From assembly GCA_020736575.1 (NCBI GenBank), contig JAGPYM010000006.1:248001-312000 (forward strand): a stretch of DNA of 64,000 bases. The letters are read 5' to 3'. The DNA comes from Thelonectria olida. Taxonomy: Eukaryota > Ascomycota > Sordariomycetes > Hypocreales > Nectriaceae. The position numbers and the translations under genes were made by a program. Positions 51,904 to 61,736 of the stretch are shown piece by piece. Within the stretch, counting starts at the first letter, position 1; each line of letters opens with the position of its first letter. The notes under the pieces are model-generated. The model saw nothing but the letters and a program-made list of their open reading frames with translations, searched no databases and was not told the origin of the DNA.

Positions 51904-54900
51904 ATGGCCTCGAGCATTATTTTGCCGATGGCTTCTGCCTCGGCCACGGCCACAACAGAGCTCTGCATAGCTCCCCGTCTCTTTGCGACCTCTTGTTTGC
52001 GCCTCCGAGGCAAGTCTATGACTCTTCCTTTCCCCCCGGAAGCTCCCAATAGCTTCCTCAATGCGCAATTTTCGCAGCTGACCGGCAATCTTACTGTTTC
52101 TAGACCCAATTCTCATCTCTCGCAAGCGCTGGCACAGCTCAATTGCGGCGACTCGTCAACGTGCACTTGTTCGAGCTCCTCCCAAGTCTCTTGCCCTTGT
52201 TCGCCATGCTTCCACCATTGCGCTCCCTCCGCCCCAGAGAGCCTACTCGACTGTTGTTGTTCCGCCAACCACACCCTACGGAGAGCTCACTGTTGGTGTT
52301 CCCAAGGAAATCTTCCCTGGCGAGCGTCGCGTGGCCCTCACTCCTGCCAATGTTGCCCTGCTGAAGAAGAAGGGCTTCGGAAAGGTCGTGGTTGAGCGCG
52401 GCGCCGGTACTGCTGCCGACTTTCTCGATGGCGCATATGAGCAGGCTGGTGCAACTCTTGTAGATGCTAAGGATGTTTGGGCCACTTCCGACATCGTCCT
52501 CAAGGTTCGCGGCCCCGAGGTTCGAGAGGTCAATGCTATCAAAGAAGGCCAAACCATCCTCTCCTTCTTGCAGCCTGCCCAGAATAAGGACCTTGTCGAA
52601 AAGATTGCCGCCAGGAAGGCGACCACCTTCGCCATGGACATGGTCCCTCGTATTTCTCGTGCCCAAGTTTTCGATGCCCTGAGCAGCATGGCCAACATTT
52701 CTGGTTACAAAGCTGTTCTTGAGGCGTCTAACGTATTTGGAAGGTTCTTGACTGGCCAAGTCACGGCCGCTGGAAAAGTCCCGCCTTGTAAAGTTTTGGT
52801 CATTGGTGCTGGTGTAGCTGGCCTGAGTGCAATTGCTACTGCCCGTCGTATGGGAGCCATTGTTCGTGGCTTTGACACCCGATCAGCTGCTCGCGAACAG
52901 GTCCAGTCTCTTGGTGCCGAGTTTATCGAGGTTGAAATTGAAGAGGATGGTGACGGTGCTGGCGGCTATGCCAAAGTCATGAGCAAAGAGTTCATCGCGG
53001 CCGAAATGAAGCTGTTCAAGGAACAGGCCCAGGACGTCGACATTATCATCACCACTGCCCTGATCCCCGGAAAGCCTGCCCCCAAGCTTATTACTAAGGA
53101 TATGCTCGATGTCATGAAGCCCGGAAGTGTCATTGTTGACTTGGCTGCTGAAGCTGGAGGTAACTGCGTTGCCACCGAGAAGGGAAAGATTGCCACTTAC
53201 AACGACGTCAAGATTATTGGTCAGTGAAACCTGCCGTGCATGGCGATGCTTTGTGTTAACATGATACTATAGGATACACTGATCTTCCGTCTCGCCTGCC
53301 CACCCAGTCCTCTACACTCTACTCCAACAACATCACCAAACTTCTTCTCTCAATGGCCCCTCAGTCGAAGGAATTCGGCATTGATCTCACTGACGAGGTT
53401 GTCCGTGGGTCTATTGTCACAAAGAACGGCGAAATTTTGCCTACAGCTCCTCGACCGAACCCTCCTCCTCCCCCACCCAAGCCCAAGGAGGAAGCTGTTA
53501 CCCCAGTCGTCGAGTTGACTCCATGGCAGAAGAAGACGCGAGAAGTTGCTGGTGTTACCGCGGGTATGGGTAGTATCCTCGCCCTTGGAAAGCTTTCCAG
53601 CCCTCTGCTTATGACCAACACCTTTACCTTTGCTCTCGCTAGTCTGATCGGTTACCGTACCGTTTGGGGTGTCCAGCCGGCTCTCCATTCGCCTCTCATG
53701 AGTGTCACTAATGCCATCTCTGGAATGGTTGGTCTTGGTGGACTGTTCATCCTCGGCGGTGGTTTCATTCCCGAAACCATTCCCCAGGTCTTTGGTGCCC
53801 TTAGTGTTCTCCTTGCCTTTGTCAATGTTGGGGGTGGTTTTGTCATTACCAAGCGCATGCTGGATATGTTTAAACGTGGGTTTACCTTTTGCCGAAGTCG
53901 AAACTCGGCTTGCTAACAATTAATCCAGGACCAACTGACCCCCCAGAGTACCCCTGGCTTTATGCCATCCCCGCGGTTGTTTGCGGTGGCGGATTCGTTG
54001 CTGCCGCTTCCACTGGTGCTGCTGGTCTGGTCCAGGCTGGCTATCTGGTCAGCTCTGTCCTCTGCATTGGTTCCCTCTCTGGTCTCGCTTCTCAAGCAAC
54101 TGCTCGCATCGGTAACATGCTCGGAATTCTCGGTGTTGGAACCGGTGTTCTTGCTAGTTTGCTCGCTGCCGGCTTCTCCCCTGATGTTCTTACCCAATTC
54201 GGTACCCTCGCCACTATTGGTGCCGTGGCTGGTGGGTTGATCTTCCTGACAGTTGGATGAAAGCTTATACAATTACTAGGAATGCTCATTGGAAAGCGAA
54301 TTACCCCTACCGACCTTCCTCAGACTGTTGCTGCCCTTCACTCCGTCGTCGGTCTTGCCGCTGTCCTAACCAGCATTGGTAGTGTCATGGCTGACCTGAC
54401 TGATGTGACCACTCTTCACCTGGTAACAGCTTATCTCGGAGTTCTCATCGGTAAGACCCCAGCTGTGGAAAGGGAGACCTAATATTGACGGCTGAATAGG
54501 TGGTATCACCTTTACCGGTTCCATTGTGGCCTTCATGAAGCTTGCTGGCAGGATGTCATCCAAGCCCAAGCTCTTGCCCGGACGCCATGTCATCAACTCG
54601 GGTTTGCTGGCTACTAACGCTGCCACAATGGGTGCCTTTGTTACAATGGCCCCTGGAAGTCCTGTGATAGCGGCCGGAGCCTTGGCCGCCAATACCTTGC
54701 TGAGTTTCATTAAGGGATACACCACGACATCTGCCATCGGAGGTGCCGATATGCGTAAGTTAATCATAATAAATCTTTTGGATCGAAATGCTCACTGGTA
54801 ACTAGCTGTTGTCATCACTGTCCTGAACGCATACAGTGGATTCGCGCTTGTTGCGGAAGGCTTCATGCTGGACAATCCGCTGTTGACAAGTGTTGGAGCG

Positions 54901-55660
54901 CTGATAGGCGTGTCTGGTTCCATCCTGTCTTATATCATGTGCGTTGCCATGAACCGTTCACTCACGAACGTGTTGTTTGGAGGTATAGGCACGACCAACG
55001 CGGTTACGGAGTACAAACCTCAAGGAGAGGTTACGAAGACTACAGTCGATGATCTCGCTGAAAACCTTCTGAACTCGGAGTCTGTCATCATCATTGTCGG
55101 CTATGGCATGGCTGTGGCGAAGGCTCAGTATGCCCTGTCGGATATTGTCCAGACCCTGCGCTCTAAGGGCGTCACTGTCCGATTTGCTATCCACCCCGTG
55201 GCAGGTCGCATGCCCGGACAGTGCAACGTGCTCCTCGCCGAGGCGAGTGTGCCGTATGATATCGTTCTGGAGATGGACGAGATCAACGATGACTTCCCCG
55301 AGACCGATCTGGCTCTGGTGATTGGCGCTAACGACACCGTGAACCCCATTGCTATGGAAAAGGGTAGCTCCATCGAGGGCATGCCCGTTCTCCACGCTTG
55401 GAAGGCTAAGCAAGTGGTTGTCATGAAGAGAAGCTTGGCTAGCGGCTATGGTGAGTTTTCCCTCCCGATGGAGTAGGATTTGGGTTGCTAACAAGGTGTA
55501 GCTGATGTGCCGAACCCCATGTTCTTCATGCCCAACGCAAGAATGCTGTTTGGTGATGCTAGAGTTACTTGCGAAGGTCAGTTTCGCCCCTAATATTCCC
55601 GTGTGACCTCATTCTAACTGTTTCGCAGCAATCAAGTCGGCCATTGAGCAGAAGCTGTAG
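51904..55660 (+). CDS. NNT: NAD(P) transhydrogenase, mitochondrial
   Basis: Nine exons (51904-52009, 52104-53219, 53273-53875, 53929-54231, 54280-54450, 54500-54754, 54806-55450, 55502-55576, 55629-55660) join in frame to 1101 residues. The single chain couples proton entry to NADPH formation at the inner membrane. Order: an Arg-rich leader ending QRAYSTVV; domain I with [20 protein letters not shown] and the Rossmann motif [20 protein letters not shown]; a multi-helix domain II (about 53560-55000); and domain III with [20 protein letters not shown] and [12 protein letters not shown] for NADP(H). Exon 1 ends at a GC donor (GAG|GCAAGT), the only simple way to keep phase. The start could be the second methionine at 51928. 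Confidence 0.94.
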
Positions 55661-55970
55661 AAGCATGAAGGAATTGCGTCAAATGTTGTTTCCCGTTTGT
55701 TTATAGTGCGAATGATGCCATGTTGAAACCTTGATAGATAGCGTCGATATGTTTTCCTAGATGCTAGATCATGTATGGCTTTTGCCAAATCGCTCGCTGT
55801 GCCCGCTGGGGCTGTTCTACGCAAGCGGCATATTCCCGAGACAAGGGTGATTGTGAATTTGAAAACCATTGTATGATGAGTTCTTTTTCAGAGCGTCATT
55901 CTGCTAACCCTGTACCTTGTATTTGATAATATTTACACACACGCCATGTAGATGCTCCAATCCCTGATGC
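55661..55970. other. convergent intergenic
   Basis: 310 bp of 3' flanks between NNT and NDUFA12. Nothing further is seen. Confidence 0.4.
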
Positions 55971-56631
55971 TTATCGAGGAGCCGCCACGGGCTGCCAGGC
56001 CTGAATCTTGGGCTTGGTTCTGTCATCTGTTAGCATTTCCTTCAATTCCCAATGCCTGCATATCTAGGAGTATATCGGCCACGTACGTGTTGTATGTCTT
56101 GAAAGCACCGCGGGTCTGGGTGTAGTTGGGAATAGCCTTGGTCGGCTCGAAGTGGCGGGTTCCCGGCTGGATCAAGGCGTCCTGGGTCGGGGGCGCGTCG
56201 AGCGAGTAGCTGATCCAGGCGTGCCAGCCGGGCTCGATGTGGGCGGCGTCGTAATCGTGCTTGGCGTACTCGACCCAGCGGGTGCGGAGTGGGAGTTCCT
56301 CGTTGTTCTCAAAGTACTTGTTGCCGGCACGGTCGACCCCGACGAGGGCACCGTACTTGGTATCACCTGAGGAGGGTTAGTGATTCGGGAGGTTCGTAGA
56401 TAGAACTGATGAGGGGGAAGTACCGATGTACTGTTGGCGGAGAGCAGGAGTCGTTAGTTAAACGCGGTCGTCGTGTTTCGAGGGCGTCGGCTACATACCA
56501 ACATCTGGGTGAAGTAATCCTGTTGCCCGAATCAGTCAGCGAAGTGCGGTCTCAATTGAGTCGCCACAGTGCGTAAATACCTTGATACCAACCTTGCGCA
56601 GGTTGCGCAGCGTTCGGGTTATTGTTGACAT
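55971..56631 (-). CDS. NDUFA12: complex I accessory subunit NDUFA12 (B17.2 / 13.4-kDa type)
   Basis: Five exons on the minus strand (56581-56631, 56499-56519, 56424-56430, 56087-56366, 55971-56019) give 135 residues. The protein starts MSTITRTLRNLRKVGIK, matching the Neurospora-type subunit. Core words are YIGDTKYGALVGVDRAGNKY, FENNEELPLRTRWVEYAKHD, IEPGWHAWISYSLDAPPT and TRGAFKTYNT. It sits on the matrix arm of NADH:ubiquinone oxidoreductase. Exon 3 is only 7 nt (TACATCG, encoding the join Y-I-G) and exon 2 only 21 nt. All introns have GT donors and CAG acceptors. Most gene finders would miss the two small exons. It shares a 297-bp divergent promoter with PGS1. Confidence 0.92.
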
Positions 56632-56928
56632 TGTTGCGGTTGGCGACAATTGACCTTGGCGGGGGAGAACCGGAATGGCATGGTCGAAGCAGTCGACTCG
56701 TTCAATGAGGCATCTGAGGATTGCCGGGAGCGGCTGAACTGCGGGTAAATGTGTTAATTATGGCGGATGGGTCTCGGTGCCTCAGAAGCTGCCAATGATA
56801 CGTACCGTGAAGGTAATGGCATTTTTTTTGGAGCATCGAGGCCAACCTGCTCCGAATTTCGGGCATTCAGATGCAACTTCACAAGCGCTCCCTGCGAAGC
56901 TATAATTACACCAATTCGCCCTTGCGCA
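56632..56928. promoter_or_regulatory. shared divergent promoter, NDUFA12 / PGS1
   Basis: Only 297 bp separate the two start codons. Both products are mitochondrial inner-membrane proteins, so co-regulation is plausible. No specific element is certain. Confidence 0.5.
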
Positions 56929-58635
56929 ATGCTCGCACGGAGCTGCGCACGCTGCGCGTCTAGACTGCGAGCTCCCGCATTCAGATCAACGCCGCCCGCG
57001 CGGCTTCAATGCAGGCGGTATTCGATGCCTTCTGGAGCTGCACCTGGAGCCGGAGCTTCAGCGTCGACAAGCTCCATGAGCAGCGTTGGGGCTCTGGCGC
57101 CCTTTGTCAGTGAGCTGGATCGTCTGGCCCCGAGTTTCGATGTCAAGGGCGACCAAATCCGCATTATCAAGACACCGGCCGAGTTTTATGAGACGCTCAA
57201 AGTTAGTTGAAGCTATTCCCAATTAAAACGGGCGAACAGGAGCTCACCAGCAGCGATGCAGCAAAAAATCCGCACCGCACGACGACGAATCTTTCTCTCG
57301 ACGCTGTACATTGGAAAGTCGGAAAAGGAGCTCATTGAGACGCTGCAAGAAGCGCTGCGAAGTAACCCGGATCTGAAGCTGAGCATCTTGACGGATGCGC
57401 TGCGCGGCACTCGAGAGGCGCCCAACCCGTCGAGTGCGTCGTTGCTGGCGCCTCTGGTGACGGAGTTTGGCGCCGATCGGGTCGAGATTCGCATGTATCA
57501 TACGCCGAATCTGACCGGGCTGAGAAAGCAGTATGTCCCAAAGCGCATTAATGAGGGATGGGGGTTGCAGCACATGAAGCTGTATGGTGTGGATGATGAG
57601 ATTGTCATGTCAGGGTATGTTCTACTTGACGTTGGATCATGTCGTGGCCAATTTGCTAACGGCGTGTGTAGAGCCAACTTGTCATTGGATTACTTCACCA
57701 ACCGCCAGGACCGATATCACCTCTTCAACTCCAAGGAGGTGACGGATCACTTTTGGAACATTCACTCAGGCGTCGGATCCTTCTCATTCCTTGTCGAGCC
57801 TTCCCAAGAACCTGCTGGCTTCAATCTTACCTGGCCCAAATCCAATTCAGCCCCCTCGCCTCTCGAAAAGCCCCAGTCCTTCATCAAAAGCAGCACCTCA
57901 ACATTGGATACCCTCTTACATCCCAGCTCACGGCCACCCACCGCAGAGATCCAAGACACTCGAGTCTACATGTTGGGACAAATGTCCCAGATCATGAAAC
58001 CAGATACTTCGACTGAGCTGCCAATCGTCACACACATTCTTAAGACGCTGGCATCTCCAGCCTACCGAGAATCCTCATGGACATTCACCGCGGGCTACTT
58101 CAACCCCGCTCCTTCACTTACAAAGCTACTCATGAGCACAGCTTCTACAAACAACACCGTCATCACCGCCCATCCTGAAGCAAACGGATTCTACAAGTCC
58201 AAAGGCGTCTCGGGCCTGCTCCCAGACGCTTACACTCTTCTGGCCCGCCGCTTCGTCCACCGCGTGCATCACCAAGGTCGTGACGACGACATCGCCCTCA
58301 AAGAGTGGCGTCACGGCGTCGTAGGCCAGCCCGGCGGGTGGACTTACCACGCCAAGGGCCTCTGGGTCACCATGCCAGGCGATAAAGATCCAGCTATGAG
58401 CATCATTGGCAGCTCCAATTACACGAAGCGTAGTTACTCGCACGATCTCGAAGTCGGCGCCCTCATTGTCACTCGTGACGAAGGACTCAAGACCCGCCTG
58501 GGCGATGAGCAGCGCTGGCTGCAGGATCATGCTACGAGAGTGACGAGGGACGACTTGGCGACCAATGAGCGAAGAGTTGGGTTGAAGGTGAGGGTGGCCA
58601 TGTGGATTGTGTCACTGGTGGGCGGAGCGCTGTGA
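56929..58635 (+). CDS. PGS1: CDP-diacylglycerol-glycerol-3-phosphate 3-phosphatidyltransferase
   Basis: Exons 56929-57201, 57262-57614 and 57672-58635 give 529 residues. The ATG at 56929 begins MLARSCARCASRLRAPAFRS, a mitochondrial leader. The enzyme makes phosphatidylglycerolphosphate, the committed step to cardiolipin, at the inner membrane. It is a phospholipase D superfamily member. The first HKD motif is HMKLYGVDDEIVMSGANLS and the second HAKGLWVTMPGDKDP...GSSNYTKRS; ARRRIFLSTLYIGKSEKELI is the conserved entry to the fold. For intron 1 I chose the acceptor GATGCAG (57261) because it preserves phase and restores ETLK-QKIRTARRRIFL. An alternative (donor 57206, acceptor 57250) would insert four residues. 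Confidence 0.93.
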
Positions 58636-58939
58636 TTTGACATGTATGAATACCTTGTATCATCTAGACCTAACGGTCGTGTAGATTAGATGTATAGATG
58701 GAGTGGTTCTTCGTGCTGGGTCCTTTCACCCAGAACGAGGAATAGAGACTGGCCTCTCTGATCGAGATGGCCTACTTAGACTCCAAACTCATTGTTCCGT
58801 TCCCTTATAATGAGTGAATGTAGTTGAGTATGTTGTCATTTGACATAATTTTGTATACACAAATAATACAATGTCTAGTTCTACACAGTTTTCACCCACC
58901 TCATGTGCTCAACATACATTCCTCTCATCGAGTTCGCTC
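58636..58939. other. convergent intergenic
   Basis: 304 bp, AT-rich around 58800-58880; 3' flanks of PGS1 and the uL4m gene. Confidence 0.4.
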
Positions 58940-59929
58940 TTAAGCTCCTAGGACCTTTGTCCCAACCGCCGGTCCGCCCTTGACCAAGCCTTGCATCACA
59001 ACCTTGCTCACCAAGTCGCTCTGGTGCTGCTCAATCATCTCCCTCAACACGCTGCGCTCCAGCACTACCTTGCCCGTCTCCAAGAGGTCCTTGACGTCCA
59101 CATCCTCAAAGGTCAGGACACGGCCCTCGCGGGGCACCTGCTCCATGGCATCGAAGAGGTTCTCGCGGCGGTCGCCAGTGACGAACAGAGTGCGCCCACC
59201 AGCGCGGCCGAGACCGAGGTTGTTCAGCACCCCCTCCGTGTAGCGCTTCAGATATGCCTCCTTCAGACCGTCCTTCATGTACCGGCCAGCAACGAGCTCG
59301 AAATCCTCAGGCATCGTCAAGTCCATGCCGTCCTCGCAGACAATCAAGTCGCCCTTTCGGTAGCGGTAGCTCAGCGCCGTGCGCCACGCCTTGTCGTAGA
59401 CCTTTCGGTTCAGGCTGGTGCCGAAGTTGCGGGGTTGCGGGCCAAAGGTCTTGCCGCCGCCGCGGTTGATGGGGGACTGCTTTGTGCCCATGCGAGCGCG
59501 GCCGGTTCCCTTTTGGGGCCGCATCTTGCGGTGGGAGCCGTGGACGTCGTAGCGGGTCTTGGAGGAGGCGGTGCCCTGGCGGGTGTTGTCGCCCTCGTAG
59601 ACGACGGCGAGATGGAGGAGGTCGCGACGGAGGGGAAGGTAGAGGTGGTTGACGGACCATTGCTCGAGGGAGGTGGGCTCGAGGGAAGGGAAGTTGTGGA
59701 TGGTGAGGGGGACTGTAGAGACTGCTGAGGGTTAGCATCGAGAGGGCATTGAGGTGGTGTCGTCGGGAGGGGACTGACTGGGATTCCACGACTCGAGAAT
59801 GGCCTGGGGAGTGGCGGAAGCGGCCTTTGTCGTCTGGGTCGCGGAGGCCTCGGTGGCCATTGACCTCGTAAACGTCCTCGTCAGGGTCGCAGACTGTATC
59901 GTGTGAGCTGTCTGCAAGTCCCATCTCAT
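58940..59929 (-). CDS. YML6: mitochondrial ribosomal protein uL4m
   Basis: Exons 59779-59929 and 58940-59721 (57-nt intron, GTCAGT...CAGCAG) give 310 residues. A tandem CAGCAG acceptor allows a one-residue variant. The leader MRWDLQTAHTIQSATLTRTF is typical for mitochondrial import. The body has LEQWSVNHLYLPLRRDLLHL, TRQGTASSKTRYDVHGSHRK, MRPQKGTGRARMGTKQSPIN and RGGGKTFGPQPRNFG, the uL4 signature loop that reaches toward the peptide exit tunnel, then KVYDKAWRTALSYRYRKGDL. Part of the large mitoribosomal subunit. Further upstream ATGs exist, but the intron needed to use them would be only 35 nt. Confidence 0.93.
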
Positions 59930-60337
59930 CGACTTAGAAAGCGCACCTTAGCTGCAGACATGCGCAGAGCGCCCATGGCCTCGGTGAGGCACCCAATTCC
60001 CTTTCCAGCCATATTCAGCACGGCTCCCAGTTCAGTCCGGTGACTAATTGATCCAGGATATCGTGTTGCGGGCGTAGTCGTCGTCAAAGGCTGGACCTGG
60101 TGGAATTGAAGATGCTCGAAAACCGTGATGATGGACTCGCCTGCTAAAAAACAGTGGTTCGGCACCCTTCCACCCTGACCAATCCCCGCTCCCCATTTCA
60201 TCGAATTTAGTGGGGTCCTGGTCCGCCGTTGCGTGCAGTTCATCCTAGAGCTTTTTTTACCGTTGGCAGTTTTTTGATAGAAGCGACGACCTCACTCACA
60301 CCAAACGCCCCCTCGTCCACCACCGGCCAGCCTCACA
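59930..60337. promoter_or_regulatory. shared divergent promoter of two mitoribosomal genes
   Basis: 408 bp between the starts of the uL4m and mL38 genes, both large-subunit mitoribosomal proteins. An open frame that crosses this region on the minus strand has no support as a gene. Confidence 0.55.
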
Positions 60338-61736
60338 ATGTCGTCGCGGTGCCAGGCTGTCGTGAGGCCTCTCGCCCGCCAATTACGCCCGCAACATGTC
60401 ATCCGCCCCCGACCCTTCACTACCGGCCCTGCCCGCGCATCAGCAGCCGCCGTCGACACCCAGAAGCCCGCCGAGGTGAACCCTCTCGACCTCGATCCGA
60501 ACACGGTGCTGCCCGAGTTCGAGGCCCAGCTCCTCAAGACCGGACAGATGCCAATTGGCTCTCGCCGTCGCCGTGTCGCCATCCGCACCACCGGAGACAT
60601 TCCCTTTGAGCATCTGCCCTACCAGGCCTTCCAGGAGGCTCGAAAGATCCTCGCCCAGGACCGGGAGCAGAAGCTGGCTCAGATTACCCAGACTTTGGAA
60701 AAGATTGCTCTTATCGAAAAGACGGACCCCGAGACAATCAAGGGCGGTCAGAAGAAGAAGGATATTAAGTTGGCCAGTCTGCGGAGATATATGGACAAGC
60801 TCAAGATTCTGACCGATGTCAACGATCCTGTGGTCAAGAAGCGATTTGAAGATGGCCTGGGTAAGTCAATTGGTCTCAAATTAGCACAATTGACTTCAAA
60901 TACTAATCTCAATTCTCCTAGGTGACATGAACAAGCCCATCTACCGATACTACGCCGAGAAGAAGTGGCGCTCATACGACTTCCGCCTCATCAGGCAGCG
61001 AATCAACCAGTTCAACATCGTCCCCGACGTCCTGCCCAAGCTCGAGCCCACCGCCGCCGTCCAGCTCTACTTCCGCAAGCTCAAGATCCCCCCCGGTCAG
61101 ATCGTCGACAGCCTGGTCAGCGAAAACGCCCCCCGTCTCCGCGTTCAGGTCTTCGACAAGGGCGAGCGTCTAGTTTCCGTCGTCGTCCTGGACTCGGATG
61201 TCCCTGACCCCAAGTCCGACGGCTTCAAGAAGCGCTGCCACTTCCTTGCGGCCAACATCCCTCTCGACCCCACCAACACCTCCTTGCCTCTGGGCAGGAT
61301 ACGGAACGAGGACCAGCTCGCCGTGCCCTGGCTCCCCGCCTTCTCCCAAAAGGGCGCTTCCTACCACCGCATGGGTGTCTATCTCCTCGAGCAGAAGCCC
61401 GGTGAAAAGGTCGACGTCGCCAAGCTCAAGGAGCTCTACTCCAGCCGCGATGGCTTCTCCCTCAAGTCGTTCCGTGACAAGTTCGGCCTCAAGCCGTTTG
61501 GCTTCAATCTCTTCCGATCCGTGTGGGACGAGAACACGGCCTCCGTCATGGCTCGCAATAACATTCCTGGAGCCGAAGTCGAATTCCGCCAGGCCCGCGT
61601 CCACAGCCTCAAGCCCCCGGTCAAGCCGCGCGGTTGGGAAGCCAAGCGACAGGGACCCAAGTACAGGCACTTGTGGAAGTACACCAAGAGAATCAAGGGC
61701 ATCTCCAATGCTCGGGGCTGGATCAAGAGGAGGTAA
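60338..61736 (+). CDS. MRPL35: mitochondrial ribosomal protein mL38 (MRPL35 type, PEBP-like)
   Basis: Exons 60338-60860 and 60922-61736 (intron GTAAGT...CCTAG) give 445 residues. [20 protein letters not shown] is an Arg-rich presequence. The first half holds [20 protein letters not shown] and a long charged helix. The second half is a phosphatidylethanolamine-binding-protein-like fold, with [20 protein letters not shown] followed by [20 protein letters not shown], as in yeast MrpL35/mL38. The ligand-site Asp-Pro-Asp pattern (DSDVPDP) is kept. The C-terminus ([20 protein letters not shown]) is basic, suited to rRNA contact. Divergent from the uL4m gene. Confidence 0.92.

Noticed and set aside
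58991..59728. 245-codon plus-strand frame opposite the uL4m gene
   Set aside because: Shadow of a GC-rich conserved gene; the uL4 signature lies on the minus strand.
59930..60243. Upstream extension of the uL4m gene starting at an ATG near 60012
   Set aside because: Joining it to the leader would need a 35-nt intron, below the usable minimum; the in-frame ATG at 59929 is simpler.
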